From Pseudoflavonifractor gallinarum (GTDB taxonomy: Bacteria > Bacillota > Clostridia > Oscillospirales > Oscillospiraceae), in NCBI RefSeq assembly GCF_014982855.1, contig NZ_JADCKF010000001.1, positions 310,001-374,000 of the forward strand: 64,000 bases of DNA, in the 5' to 3' direction. Shown here piece after piece: positions 1 through 8,927 of the stretch (position 1 is its first letter; each line of letters starts with the position of its first letter). The notes beneath the pieces are model-generated. The model was not told the DNA's origin and searched no databases. It saw only the letters and a list, made by a program, of their open reading frames with translations. Made by a program: the position numbers and the translations under genes.

Positions 1-968
1 TACCAGGTCAGAATCTCCTCATAGGTCTTCCCCTCCTTGGCCATGGCATTGGCCCCGTACTGGCTCATGCCCACGCCGTGGCCGTAGCCGGTGACCGAGA
101 AGGTGATGGTATCCGCCGTTGTGGAGATGGTAAAGCTGGTGGAACGCAGTGCGAAGAGGGTGCGCATCTCATTTCCCGAGGTGGAGACTCCGCCCACGGA
201 GATGGATTCCACCCCTCCGGCGGAGTTGAGCTGGGGCGCGCCGAACCAGGAGGACGGGTCCCCCTCCAGCACGGCGTCCGGATGAGCGGCGAGAAAGTTC
301 GTCTTGAAGTCGGCGGCACTGACCTCCACGGTGGAGTGGTAATTGGGCACCTCCTCCCCCTCGGGGGACTCCACACTGGTGAGATAGGGGACGGAATTGC
401 CCCAGACCTCCACGGCGTCCACGGTTTTTCCGGCGGCCGAGGAGAAGAAGACCGCGTCAATGAGCTGTCCATTGTACTTGGCCACCACGCCGTCCGTTCC
501 GGCCACGGCGGCGCGGATCTTGGCGGTGTAGACGTCGGCGTTTTCGCCCCAGTTGGAGGCGGCCTGTTCGGGCTCGATATAGGCCTGACAGCAGGTATGG
601 TCGGTACACACGTCGGCATCCGGATGGGCCTGGGAGGGGTGTTCCATCTTCCGCATAGCGTAAGTACGGGCCGCAACAGCCTGGGCCTTGAGGGCCTCCA
701 GCTCAAAGGAGGCGGGCATCTCAGCGGCCACCACATTCCAGAGATAATCTCCCATGGACATGGTGCTCACCGTCCCGTCGGAGAGCTGGACCTGGATCTG
801 CGTCCCGGTGTCCAGCTCCCCGGAGGGGACGGGGGATACCGCCGTGTGGTCCAGGGGAAGAGAGCCGTCCTCCTCCTGGGACTGGAGGGGGTCCCCCCGG
901 AGCAGCAGAAGGGGAAGCAGGAAAAAGAGCAGGAGCAATATGAGGGCTGTGGCCGCCACTTGTTTCAT
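1..968 (-). CDS. spoIID: Stage II sporulation protein D, SpoIID (3' end beyond window)
   Basis: SpoIID is a membrane-anchored lytic transglycosylase that, with SpoIIM and SpoIIP, drives peptidoglycan remodelling during forespore engulfment. The frame opens at ATG 968 after a GGAGG site. It begins with one strong hydrophobic N-terminal segment, typical of the family's membrane anchor. The SpoIID/LytB domain follows, with a VAAEMPASFELEALKAQAVA segment and a C-terminal GHGVGMSQYGANAMA motif that is diagnostic. The reading frame is still open at base 1, so roughly the last few residues are missing. It diverges from the citrate synthase gene. The assignment is firm; expression in the mother cell is known for the family and not shown by the sequence here. 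Confidence 0.93.
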   Translation of the reverse strand, partial: MKQVAATALILLLLFFLLPLLLLRGDPLQSQEEDGSLPLDHTAVSPVPSGELDTGTQIQVQLSDGTVSTMSMGDYLWNVVAAEMPASFELEALKAQAVAARTYAMRKMEHPSQAHPDADVCTDHTCCQAYIEPEQAASNWGENADVYTAKIRAAVAGTDGVVAKYNGQLIDAVFFSSAAGKTVDAVEVWGNSVPYLTSVESPEGEEVPNYHSTVEVSAADFKTNFLAAHPDAVLEGDPSSWFGAPQLNSAGGVESISVGGVSTSGNEMRTLFALRSTSFTISTTADTITFSVTGYGHGVGMSQYGANAMAKEGKTYEEILTW

Positions 969-1007
969 AGGTAGACCTCCGTCGCAGTTAGGTAGTGTGG
1001 AAATGCG

Positions 1008-1036
1008 TTGACTGTCTTACTTTAGTGTGATAAAAT
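1008..1036 (+). promoter_or_regulatory. Sigma-A promoter of citrate synthase
   Basis: TTGACT (1008-1013), 17-base spacer, TAAAAT (1031-1036). An AAAGGAG ribosome binding site follows at 1055-1061, just before ATG 1071. Confidence 0.75.
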
Positions 1037-1070
1037 AAACAAACATACTTGCGCAAAGGAGCATAGAACC

Positions 1071-2435
1071 ATGGAGGGAAAAAAGGACAATGGCATGGAC
1101 TTTGTTACCAGTCTATGCGAGGAATACCGGGCCCATAACTACATTGACCCGTCCTACTATGAGCGCTGGGGGGTCAAGCGGGGCCTGCGCAATGCCGACG
1201 GCACCGGCGTTCTGGCGGGCGTGACCCAGATCGGCAATGTTCTGGGCTACTATGTGCAGGATGGTGAGCGCTATCCCATGGATGGCAAGCTCATCTACCG
1301 GGGCATCAATGTGGAGGAGCTCATCGACGGCTTTATGCGGGAGGGCCGCTTCGGGTTTGAGGAGACGGCCTATCTTCTCCTGTTCGGGGCGCTGCCTGAC
1401 CGGACGCGGCTGGAGGAGTTCAAGCAGGCTCTGAGCGACAATCATACCCTGCCCAAAATGTTTACCGAGGACATGATCCTCAAGGCGCCCAGCCCGGATG
1501 TGATGAATAAGCTGGCCCGCTCGGTGCTGGCCCTCTATTCCTACGACGACAATCCCGACGATCTCTCCCTGGCCAATCAGCTGCGGCAGGCCATCCAGCT
1601 CATCGCCCGGGTACCGGTCATCGTGGCCCACGCCTTTGCTGTGAAGCGGCACTACTACAATGACGAGAGCCTCTATCTCCACCGGCCCCAGCCCGGGCTG
1701 AGCGTGGCGGAGAACTTCCTCTACTCGGTGCGCCATGACAACCGCTTTACCGAGCAGGAGGCCCGCCTGCTGGACCTGTGCATGGTGCTCCACGCTGAGC
1801 ACGGCGGCGGCAACAACTCGGCCTTTGCCTGCCGGGTACTCTCCTCCTCCGGGACCGACATGTACTCGGCGGTGGCGGCGGCAGTAGGCTCCCTGAAGGG
1901 CCCCCGCCACGGCGGCGCCAACAAGAAGGTCATGGAGATGTTCCGGTATATCGAGTCCGATGTGAAAGACTGGAAAGACGACGAGGAGGTCAAGGATTAC
2001 CTGGGAAAGATCCTGCGCAAAGAGACGGGAGACCGCTCCGGCCTCATTTACGGGATGGGACACGCCATCTACACCCTGTCCGATCCCCGCGCCGTGCTCC
2101 TCAAGAAATTTGCCCGGGAGCTGGCCGAGACCAAGGGTATGCTGGATGAGTTCCAGCTCTTCGAGGCGGTGGAGCGCCTGACCCCGTCGGTGCTGGCCGA
2201 TGTGAAGGGAGACAAAAAAGTGGTATGCGCCAACATCGATCTCTACTCCGGCTTTGTCTATAAGATGATGGGCATCCCGGAAGAGCTCTACACGCCCCTC
2301 TTTGCGATGGCACGTGTGGTAGGCTGGTGTGCCCACCGGCTGGAAGAAGTGGGCGGCAGCGCCAACCGGATCATCCGTCCCGCCTACAAGGCGGTGGCTC
2401 CTCTGCGCCCCTTTGTCCCGCTGGACCAGCGGTAA
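1071..2435 (+). CDS. gltA: Citrate synthase
   Basis: Condenses oxaloacetate and acetyl-CoA to citrate, the entry to the oxidative TCA branch; in anaerobic Clostridia this mainly supplies 2-oxoglutarate for glutamate. The 454-residue protein has the family catalytic triad regions: LHAEHGGGNN (first catalytic His), GMGHAIYTLSDPRA (second His) and ANIDLYSGFVY (catalytic Asp), followed by the Arg-containing GGSANRIIRP segment near the C terminus. The length is slightly above that of typical bacterial type I enzymes. It is monocistronic: its own promoter lies upstream and a strong terminator downstream. Discrimination from 2-methylcitrate synthase rests on the absence of prp neighbours, which is inference. 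Confidence 0.92.
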   Translation: MEGKKDNGMDFVTSLCEEYRAHNYIDPSYYERWGVKRGLRNADGTGVLAGVTQIGNVLGYYVQDGERYPMDGKLIYRGINVEELIDGFMREGRFGFEETAYLLLFGALPDRTRLEEFKQALSDNHTLPKMFTEDMILKAPSPDVMNKLARSVLALYSYDDNPDDLSLANQLRQAIQLIARVPVIVAHAFAVKRHYYNDESLYLHRPQPGLSVAENFLYSVRHDNRFTEQEARLLDLCMVLHAEHGGGNNSAFACRVLSSSGTDMYSAVAAAVGSLKGPRHGGANKKVMEMFRYIESDVKDWKDDEEVKDYLGKILRKETGDRSGLIYGMGHAIYTLSDPRAVLLKKFARELAETKGMLDEFQLFEAVERLTPSVLADVKGDKKVVCANIDLYSGFVYKMMGIPEELYTPLFAMARVVGWCAHRLEEVGGSANRIIRPAYKAVAPLRPFVPLDQR

Positions 2436-2464
2436 TTTGGGCTGCAAAACACTTCGGATACACT

Positions 2465-2493
2465 GCGGCGGGCCATTCGGCCCGCCGCTTTTC
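2465..2493 (+). terminator. Intrinsic terminator after citrate synthase
   Basis: Perfect 10-bp stem GCGGCGGGCC / GGCCCGCCGC with an ATTC loop, followed by a run of T. Confidence 0.85.
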
Positions 2494-2498
2494 TGCCG

Positions 2499-3647
2499 TT
2501 ATGCCTGGGTGGAAGGGGCATCGTAGAGGGGAAGTGTGATCACAAAGCTGGTAAAACGGCCGTTGGACTCGGCCCGGATGGTCCCGCCGTGGCGCTCCAC
2601 GATCTCCTTGGCGATGGCCAGACCCAGCCCCGCGCCACCTGTCCGGGTGGAACGGGCGGCGTCCAGCCGGTAAAATTTCTGGAAAATATTTGCTAGCTCC
2701 CCCTCCGGGATCTCCAGCCCCTCGTTGGAGATGTGGATCTCCACCTGTTGGCCGTCCCGCAGGGCAGAGATGCGGACCTCCCCGCCGGGGGTGCTGTAAT
2801 TGACCGCGTTGCGCAGGACGTTGTCAAAAACCCGGACAAGCTTGTCCGGATCACCGAGCACCACAAGGTGGTGCTCGATCTCCGTTGTGCACCGGAGTTC
2901 TTTCTCCGCGAAAATGGGGTAAAATTCATCGGCGATCTGCTCCAGGAGCATGGTGAGCTGAATGGGGACCATGGAGTCGGGGTCGGCCCCCAGATCCATG
3001 CGGGTGATGTCAAAGAATTCCCCCAGCAGCTCCTCCAGCCGCTGGGCCTTTTCCAGGGCGATACCGGTGAATTTGCTCCGCTGCTCCGGGGTCAGATGGG
3101 GATCGTCGTGGAGCAGGGTGAGGTAGCCCACCACGGAGGTCAGGGGAGTCTTGAGATCGTGGGCCAGAAAGGAGATCAGATCCTGCCGGCGCTGTTCCAC
3201 CGCTTTGGCACAGGCCTCCCGGGCCTGAAGCTGCTGCCGGATGGCGTTGAGGTCCTTCTCCAGGGGAGCGAGCTCCTTGGGAAGGGAGACCTCCTGGTCG
3301 GAGAGGTCGGCGATCCGGGCCGTGGCGGAGCGGATTTGGTCCAGCCAGCGGGTAAAGCGTCCCATGGCCAGATAAAAAGCCACAAGCATCAATAAAAACA
3401 GGAAGAGCATGACCCACTCCCGCTTATAATTGCGGATGTACAGCTGATATGCGTCCAGAGATGCGGCGGTGCTCTGCCCAAACAGGTGGGTGGCGATCCA
3501 GACAAAGAGCTGGGCAAAGGGGTCCTGGAGAAAGCCGTCGATCAGCACATCCTCCAGAAAGAGCCCTACGGCGCTGGCCACAGCGGCGCCCGCCACCACC
3601 ACCAGCAGCATACGAAGTTTCAGACGGGTATAGCGCTGTTCTGACAT
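2499..3647 (-). CDS. VanS-like sensor histidine kinase, orphan
   Basis: Membrane sensor kinase of 382 residues. Two transmembrane helices (about residues 10-30 and 72-92) flank a short extracellular loop. A HAMP-like linker follows, then a HisKA box with phospho-acceptor His163 in FLAHDLKTPLTSV, an N-box (DNVLRNAVNYS) and a G-box (TGGAGLGLAIAKEIVERHGG). The kinase core closely follows the VanS pattern, including GDPDKLVRVFDNVLRNA and FQKFYRLDAARS. No response regulator is adjacent: the neighbours are citrate synthase and a divergent membrane protein. It has its own promoter and an AGGAGG site before ATG 3647. Resemblance to VanS does not imply glycopeptide resistance, because no vanHAX-type gene is present; cell-envelope sensing is a reasonable inference. 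Confidence 0.85.
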   Translation of the reverse strand: MSEQRYTRLKLRMLLVVVAGAAVASAVGLFLEDVLIDGFLQDPFAQLFVWIATHLFGQSTAASLDAYQLYIRNYKREWVMLFLFLLMLVAFYLAMGRFTRWLDQIRSATARIADLSDQEVSLPKELAPLEKDLNAIRQQLQAREACAKAVEQRRQDLISFLAHDLKTPLTSVVGYLTLLHDDPHLTPEQRSKFTGIALEKAQRLEELLGEFFDITRMDLGADPDSMVPIQLTMLLEQIADEFYPIFAEKELRCTTEIEHHLVVLGDPDKLVRVFDNVLRNAVNYSTPGGEVRISALRDGQQVEIHISNEGLEIPEGELANIFQKFYRLDAARSTRTGGAGLGLAIAKEIVERHGGTIRAESNGRFTSFVITLPLYDAPSTQA

Positions 3648-3689
3648 GGGAGACCTCCTATTTCAACATGCGCCTGAGTAACAGCCTTT

Positions 3690-3718
3690 ATTATAAAACG
3701 GGGAGGGGAAACTGGCAA
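3690..3718 (-). promoter_or_regulatory. Sigma-A promoter of the histidine kinase
   Basis: On the minus strand TTGCCA (3718-3713), 17-base spacer, TATAAT (3695-3690). Confidence 0.7.
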
Positions 3719-3851
3719 GGGAGAGCCCACCCCGAGTCCTTCCACAAAAAAGTGCGCTACCCCGTGCTTTTTGTGGGAGAATATGATATACTTATAAACT
3801 CGAGGATATTTCCATAGACATAGGCTGGAATGCTTCGGAAAGGAGCCTGAC

Positions 3852-4724
3852 ATGCAGAAAAAAATCGTATATCCTGCGCTGGCGGTCCTTCTGGGCGGCG
3901 TGGGCTTTGCGCTGCGCCGCTGGGAGCTGGCCACCGCCTTTGAGGAGACAGGGCTTGTGACGCCCGGCATGCCGTCCACGCTGGCCCTGATCGCCCTTTC
4001 GGCCATAGTAGGGATCCTGTGCGCACTGCTGGGATGGAGCCGGCGCAACGTCGATTATGGGGATTATGACACGGCCTTTGCCGCCAAGGACTGTTCGCTC
4101 TTTATGGGGGCGGTGGTCCTCTCGGCTTTCTTCCTGCTGGGGGCGGCGGCACTGAAACTGACGGGAATCCCCACGGCCTACCGTGAGGCAGCCGCTCTGG
4201 CCGCCCAGGGCAGCGGAGGAAATCCGGCGATGACCATGCTGCTGCCCATTCTGATGGCGGCGCTGAGCGCGGCGGCGGGGATCTGTGTCCTGGTGACCGG
4301 CCGCAACGCTTACCGGGGGGAGCCCACGGGGAAATACAGCTCCCTGGTGCTCATGCCCGCTTATCTGTGCTGTGTGTGGCTCATCGCGGCCTATCAGAAC
4401 CGGGCTGCCGACCCGGTGATCCAGGACTATATCTATGAGCTGCTGGCCATCATCTGCGTCCTGCTGTCGGTATATTATCTCTCCAGTTTTGCCTTTGAGA
4501 CTTCCAAGGCAGGCCGGGCCCTGTGCTTTTCCCTGCTGGCAGTCTATTTTTCCATGACCACGCTGGCCGACGCCCATGACTGGGCCACGATGGCGCTGTA
4601 TGGATTCGGCATTCTCTACCCCTTGACCATGTCTGCCGTCCTCCTCTCCAAGACGGGAAAGCCCCGGGAGAAGAAGGGCGCGGGTGATACAGAAGAAACG
4701 GAGGAGACCCCCAATGAAGGATAA
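3852..4724 (+). CDS. Multi-pass membrane protein of unknown function
   Basis: I do not recognise a family. The 290-residue protein has about seven to eight hydrophobic helices, a first helix directly after MQKK, and a charged C-terminal tail rich in Lys, Glu and Thr. There are no visible catalytic motifs, Cys pairs or nucleotide-binding signatures. An AAAGGAG site precedes ATG 3852. Its last 11 bases overlap the start of metG, so the two are probably co-transcribed and translationally coupled. The pairing with methionyl-tRNA synthetase gives no clear functional hint. Confidence 0.75.
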   Translation: MQKKIVYPALAVLLGGVGFALRRWELATAFEETGLVTPGMPSTLALIALSAIVGILCALLGWSRRNVDYGDYDTAFAAKDCSLFMGAVVLSAFFLLGAAALKLTGIPTAYREAAALAAQGSGGNPAMTMLLPILMAALSAAAGICVLVTGRNAYRGEPTGKYSSLVLMPAYLCCVWLIAAYQNRAADPVIQDYIYELLAIICVLLSVYYLSSFAFETSKAGRALCFSLLAVYFSMTTLADAHDWATMALYGFGILYPLTMSAVLLSKTGKPREKKGAGDTEETEETPNEG

Positions 4725-6684
4725 GAACACATTTTATATCACGACCCCGATCTACTATCCGTCGGACAAGCTTCACATCGGCCACACCTACTGCACCGTG
4801 GCCACCGACGCCATGGCCCGCTATAAGCGCCTCCAGGGCTACGATGTGATGTTCCTCACCGGAACCGATGAGCACGGCCAGAAGATCGAGGACAAGGCCA
4901 AGGAGGCCGGTGTCTCCCCCAAGGAATTCGTGGACAACATCGTGGAGGGGCCCCGCGGCGTACTGGACCTGTGGAAGCTGATGAACATCTCCAACGACCG
5001 CTTCATCCGCACCACCGACGGCTATCACGAGCAGGCCGTGCAGAAGATCTTCAAAAAGCTCTATGAGCAGGGGGACATCTATAAGGGCAAGTATGAGGGC
5101 AAGTACTGCAAGCCCTGCGAGTCCTTCTGGACCGAGACCCAGCTGGTGGACGGCAAGTGCCCCGACTGCGGCCGCGAGGTGGTGGACGCCCAGGAGGAGG
5201 CCTATTTCTTCCGCCTGTCCAAGTATGCCGACCGCATTCTGGACCTGCTGGAGAACACGGACTTCCTGGAGCCCCGCAGCCGTGTCAATGAGATGGTGAA
5301 CAACTTCATCAAGCCCGGTCTGGAGGACCTGTGCGTCTCCCGCACCTCCTTCTCCTGGGGCGTGCCGGTGGACTTTGATCCGGGCCATGTGGTCTATGTG
5401 TGGATCGACGCCCTCTCCAACTACATCACCGCCCTGGGCTTTGACAACGACGCCCACCAGGACTATGAGAAGTACTGGCCCGCCGATGTCCACTTTGTGG
5501 GCAAGGAGATCGTCCGCTTCCACTCCATCATCTGGCCCGCCATCCTCATGGCGCTGGGTGAGCCCCTGCCCAAGAAGGTCTACGGCCACGGCTGGCTCCT
5601 GCTGGACGGCGGCAAGATGAGCAAGTCCAAGGGCAATGTGGTGGACCCCTACCTGCTGGCCGAGCGCTACGGAGTGGACGCCCTGCGCTTCTTCCTGCTG
5701 CGGACCTTCCCCTTCGGCACCGACGGCAACTTCTCCAACGAGTCCCTCATCAACACCATCAATGTGGACCTGGCCAACGACCTGGGCAACCTCCTCAGCC
5801 GCACCGTGTCCATGGTGGGCAAGTACTTTGAGAATGGTCAGCTCCCCGAGGAGCAGACCGGCGACGCCCTGGACGACGAGATCGTCTCCATGGCCTCCAC
5901 GCTGCGGGACCGGTACGAGCAGGCCATGGAGCGCTATGCCTTCCAGGATGCCCTGGCTGAGGTCTTCAAGCTCATCGCCCGGGCCAACAAGTATATTGAC
6001 GAGACCGCGCCCTGGGTGCTGGCCAAGGACGAGGCCAACCGGCCCCGCCTGGCCCGGGTCATGTATAACCTGCTGGAGTGCCTGCGCATTTCCGGTGTGC
6101 TCCTCAGCCCCTTCATGCCCGACTCCTGCACCAAGCTCTTTGGGCAGATCGGCGCCTGCGCCGAATGCACCACCTGGGAGAGTGCCGGCAAGTGGGGCTC
6201 CCTCCCCGCAAATGTGCGGGTGGAGCGGGGCGAGAACCTCTTCCCCCGCATCGACATCCAGAAGGAGCTGGCCGAGCTGGAGAAGGCCGCGGAGGAGGCC
6301 AAGCGTGCCGCACTGCCCCCGCTGGAGACTGAGCCCCTGCTGGAGGAGACGGTGGACTTTGACAGCTTCTGCAAGAACGACCTGCGGGTGGTCAAGGTAA
6401 AGGACTGCCAGGCGGTGAAGAAGAGCAACAAGCTCCTCAAGTTCACGCTGGACGACGGCACCGGCACCGACCGGCAGATCCTCTCCGGCATCGCCATGTG
6501 GTACAAGCCCGAGGAGCTCATCGGGAAGACCCTGGCCGCCATCGTGAATCTGCCGCCCCGCAAGATGATGGGCCAGGAGAGTCAGGGTATGCTGCTCTCC
6601 GCCGTCCACACCGAGCGCGGTGAGGAGCGCCTGAACCTCATCATGCTGGACGACAAGATCCCCGCCGGCGCCAAGCTGTGCTGA
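4714..6684 (+). CDS. metG: Methionyl-tRNA synthetase
   Basis: Charges tRNA-Met with methionine, for both initiation and elongation. The class I signatures are present: HIGH at residues 21-24 and KMSKS at 301-305. A zinc knuckle is formed by Cys132, Cys135, Cys149 and Cys152, and a C-terminal tRNA-binding domain of the EMAPII/Trbp111 type covers about residues 550-655 (DLRVVKVKDCQAV onwards). I chose ATG 4714 over an in-frame GTG 30 bases upstream because CGGAGGAG sits 7 bases before it and MKDKNTFYITTPIYYPS matches the family start. It overlaps the upstream membrane protein gene by 11 bases and ends at a bidirectional terminator. Confidence 0.96.
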   Translation: MKDKNTFYITTPIYYPSDKLHIGHTYCTVATDAMARYKRLQGYDVMFLTGTDEHGQKIEDKAKEAGVSPKEFVDNIVEGPRGVLDLWKLMNISNDRFIRTTDGYHEQAVQKIFKKLYEQGDIYKGKYEGKYCKPCESFWTETQLVDGKCPDCGREVVDAQEEAYFFRLSKYADRILDLLENTDFLEPRSRVNEMVNNFIKPGLEDLCVSRTSFSWGVPVDFDPGHVVYVWIDALSNYITALGFDNDAHQDYEKYWPADVHFVGKEIVRFHSIIWPAILMALGEPLPKKVYGHGWLLLDGGKMSKSKGNVVDPYLLAERYGVDALRFFLLRTFPFGTDGNFSNESLINTINVDLANDLGNLLSRTVSMVGKYFENGQLPEEQTGDALDDEIVSMASTLRDRYEQAMERYAFQDALAEVFKLIARANKYIDETAPWVLAKDEANRPRLARVMYNLLECLRISGVLLSPFMPDSCTKLFGQIGACAECTTWESAGKWGSLPANVRVERGENLFPRIDIQKELAELEKAAEEAKRAALPPLETEPLLEETVDFDSFCKNDLRVVKVKDCQAVKKSNKLLKFTLDDGTGTDRQILSGIAMWYKPEELIGKTLAAIVNLPPRKMMGQESQGMLLSAVHTERGEERLNLIMLDDKIPAGAKLC

Positions 6685-6705
6685 TCGAGATGACCATATC
6701 ACAAG

Positions 6706-6742
6706 AAAACCCCCGCCCCGGAAATCCCGGGGCGGGGGTTTT
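6706..6742. terminator. Bidirectional terminator between metG and coaBC
   Basis: AAAA, a 12-bp stem CCCCCGCCCCGG / CCGGGGCGGGGG with a 5-base loop, then TTTT; it works in either direction for the convergent genes. Confidence 0.85.
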
Positions 6743-6767
6743 GTATCGCTGCGAACCGTGCGGAAGG

Positions 6768-7970
6768 TTATCTGCCGCGCATGGTCAGGATCTCGTCCAG
6801 CAGGGCGTGGGCCACCTGGTCCTTGGAGAGCAGGGGCAGGGCCTTCTCTCCCTCCTGCGAGAGCAGGGTGACCCGGTTGGTGGAGCCGCCGAATCCGGCT
6901 CCCTCCTCTTTGAGGTTGTTGGCCACGATCAGATCCAGGTGCTTCTTGACCAGCTTTTTGCGGGAGTTTTCCACCATGTCGCGGGTCTCCATGGAAAAGC
7001 CGCAGAGGAACTGACCGGGGGCCTTGTGCTCTCCCAGCCAGCCCAGGATGTCCTGGGTGCGCTCCAGCGCCAGGTTGAGATCGCTGCCGTCCGCCGACTT
7101 TTTGATCTTGTCTCCGGACACGACCGCAGGGCGGTAGTCGGCCACGGCGGCAGCCTTGATGATGATGTCCTGAGTGCCGGCGCGGAGGGTGACCGCCTCA
7201 AACATCTCCTGGGCCGAGGTGATGTCCACCGTCTCCACATAGGCCGGGGGCTTCAGCGCGGTGGGGCCGGAGACCAGCGTGACCTGGGCGCCCCGGGCGG
7301 CGGCGGCCCGGGCAATGGCATAGCCCATGGTGCCGGTGGAGTGGTTGGTGAGGTAGCGCACCGGGTCCAGACTCTCCCGGGTGGGGCCGGCGGTGACCAG
7401 CAGACGCAGGCCCTCCATATCTCTGGGGTGGACCAGCGCGTGGAGGACACTCTCCAGCAGGTCCTCAGGCTCGGGCATCTTCCCAAGGCCCACCGCGCCG
7501 CAGGCCAGACGGCCGGCTGCGGGGGTAAGGACCTCCCAGCCATAGCGGCGCAGAGTCTCCAGATTGTCCTGGGTCACCGGGTTTTCATACATCCGGGTGT
7601 TCATGGCCGGAGCGGCAATTTTGGGACAGTCGCAGGCCAGCACGGTGGTGGTGAGCATGTCGTCGGCAATGCCGTGGGCCAGCTTGGCCAGTACATTGGC
7701 GGTGGCGGGAGCGATGAGGACCAGGTCGGCCTGGTCAGCCAGAGCCACATGCTCCACCTGATAGGTGTGGTTGCGGTCAAAGGTGTCGGTGACGGTGCGG
7801 TTGCCCGTCAGATGCTCAAAGGTCAGCGGGCCAATGAACTCCGTGGCGTTCTTCGTCATGATGACATGTACGTTGCAGTGCTGCTTGACCAGGGCGGAGG
7901 CCAGGGCCGCGGCCTTATAGCAGGCGATGCCGCCCGTGACGCCCAGCAGCACGGTTTTTCCTTTCAGCAT
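6768..7970 (-). CDS. coaBC: Bifunctional phosphopantothenoylcysteine decarboxylase / phosphopantothenate-cysteine ligase
   Basis: Performs two consecutive steps of coenzyme A synthesis: joining cysteine to 4'-phosphopantothenate (CoaB), then FMN-dependent decarboxylation (CoaC). The N-terminal flavoprotein domain shows GVTGGIACYK, the active-site His in HVALADQ, the PATANVLAKLAHG loop, PAMNTRMYENP and the catalytic Cys in AGRLACG. The C-terminal CoaB domain shows VTAGPTRESLDPVRY and STGTMGYAIA. I placed the start at ATG 7970 (GAGGAA site upstream) because MLKGKTVLLGVTGG is the family start; a longer in-frame opening only adds leader sequence. The 400-residue length is normal. It diverges from panT-coaX, which feed the same pathway. 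Confidence 0.95.
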   Translation of the reverse strand: MLKGKTVLLGVTGGIACYKAAALASALVKQHCNVHVIMTKNATEFIGPLTFEHLTGNRTVTDTFDRNHTYQVEHVALADQADLVLIAPATANVLAKLAHGIADDMLTTTVLACDCPKIAAPAMNTRMYENPVTQDNLETLRRYGWEVLTPAAGRLACGAVGLGKMPEPEDLLESVLHALVHPRDMEGLRLLVTAGPTRESLDPVRYLTNHSTGTMGYAIARAAAARGAQVTLVSGPTALKPPAYVETVDITSAQEMFEAVTLRAGTQDIIIKAAAVADYRPAVVSGDKIKKSADGSDLNLALERTQDILGWLGEHKAPGQFLCGFSMETRDMVENSRKKLVKKHLDLIVANNLKEEGAGFGGSTNRVTLLSQEGEKALPLLSKDQVAHALLDEILTMRGR

Positions 7971-8013
7971 GGGAATTCCTCGATTCTGCCCGGGAGGGCC
8001 ATTCTTCCCGGAT

Positions 8014-8042
8014 AGTATAGCAAATGCCGGGCAAAGTGTAAA
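8014..8042 (-). promoter_or_regulatory. Sigma-A promoter of coaBC
   Basis: On the minus strand TTTACA (8042-8037), 17-base spacer, TATACT (8019-8014). It lies back to back with the panT-coaX promoter. Confidence 0.65.
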
Positions 8043-8070
8043 CGGTCTGGTATAAATTTGGGCAGATTCC

Positions 8071-8099
8071 TTGCATTTTGCCTCTGGATTGGCTATAAT
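8071..8099 (+). promoter_or_regulatory. Sigma-A promoter of panT-coaX
   Basis: TTGCAT (8071-8076), 17-base spacer, TATAAT (8094-8099). The leader to the TTG start is about 125 bases; I recognise no riboswitch in it. Confidence 0.75.
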
Positions 8100-8231
8100 G
8101 GGAACCGCCTTGGGCCAAAACGATCCGCTGTACCCGACATGGGACGGCAGGAGAGAACAGAGGAGCCCCGGGCACAACAAAATTTGCGCTGTATCTCCCC
8201 AGGAGGAGAACGGCAGCAGGAGGTTTTACAA

Positions 8232-8906
8232 TTGAATGTACGTATGCAAGCAGCTCCCAACCGCACGGCCCGCAGTGCAGCGGTGAGGGACATGGTGGTA
8301 CTCGCCCTGTTTACCGCCATCGTCCTGCTCATGGCCGCAACCCCCATCGGGCTCATCGACCTGCCTCTCATCAAGGCCACCATTCTCCATGTCCCGGTCA
8401 TCATCGGGGCCATTGTACTGGGGCCCCGGCAGGGCGCCTTCCTGGGCGCCGTGTTTGGCCTGACCAGCCTGGTGAAGAATACCATGGTGCCCGGCGTGCT
8501 GTCCTTTGCGTTTTCGCCCCTCATTCCGGTGCCCGGTACCCAGCACGGAAGCGTGTGGGCCCTTTTTATCTCCATGGTGCCCCGGATGCTCATCGGGCCT
8601 GTGGCCTGGGGCGTCTATACCCTGCTGCATAAGCTGCTGGGCCGCAAGGCGGGGGCGCGCACCGTGGAGGCGGCGGTGGCCGCGGTAGCGGGCGCCTTTA
8701 CCAATACCATCCTGGTCATGGGTACCATCGGTCTGGTGTTCCGTCAGGCCTATGCCACGGCCTACAATCTGCCGGTCAATGAAGTGATCGGCGTCATCAT
8801 GGGCGTGGTGGCCGTCAACGGTGTGCCTGAGGCGGTGGCTGCCGCCGTACTGGTGCCCGCCGTGGCGCTGCCCCTGCAGAAGGCCCTGAAGCGGGATACG
8901 ATGTAA
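8232..8906 (+). CDS. panT: ECF transporter substrate-binding (S) component, probably for pantothenate
   Basis: S components are small integral membrane proteins that bind a vitamin and dock on a shared energising module (EcfA1/A2/T, not in this window). This 224-residue protein has about six helices, with a typical opening (RDMVVLALFTAIVLLM) and a GPRQGAFLGAVFGLTSL loop seen in S components of the pantothenate/folate group. I chose the TTG at 8232 as start because AGGAGG lies 8 bases before it; the next ATG (8244) is 20 bases away. Pantothenate specificity is inferred from co-transcription with pantothenate kinase (21 bases downstream) and divergence from coaBC. Folate or another vitamin cannot be excluded from sequence alone. 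Confidence 0.7.
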   Translation: MNVRMQAAPNRTARSAAVRDMVVLALFTAIVLLMAATPIGLIDLPLIKATILHVPVIIGAIVLGPRQGAFLGAVFGLTSLVKNTMVPGVLSFAFSPLIPVPGTQHGSVWALFISMVPRMLIGPVAWGVYTLLHKLLGRKAGARTVEAAVAAVAGAFTNTILVMGTIGLVFRQAYATAYNLPVNEVIGVIMGVVAVNGVPEAVAAAVLVPAVALPLQKALKRDTM

Positions 8907-8927
8907 GAGAGAAGGAGAACGGGATAC

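Noticed and set aside
2499-3647. Vancomycin resistance locus
   Set aside because: Only a VanS-like kinase is present; no VanR, VanH, ligase or VanX gene in the window.
4450-6702. 750-codon open frame antisense to metG
   Set aside because: Mirrors the codon periodicity of a GC-rich gene; low-complexity Leu/Val/His/Gly product, no homology, opposite a certain metG.
8100-8231. Riboswitch in the panT leader
   Set aside because: I could not match any known aptamer pattern, and no terminator or sequestering hairpin is evident.
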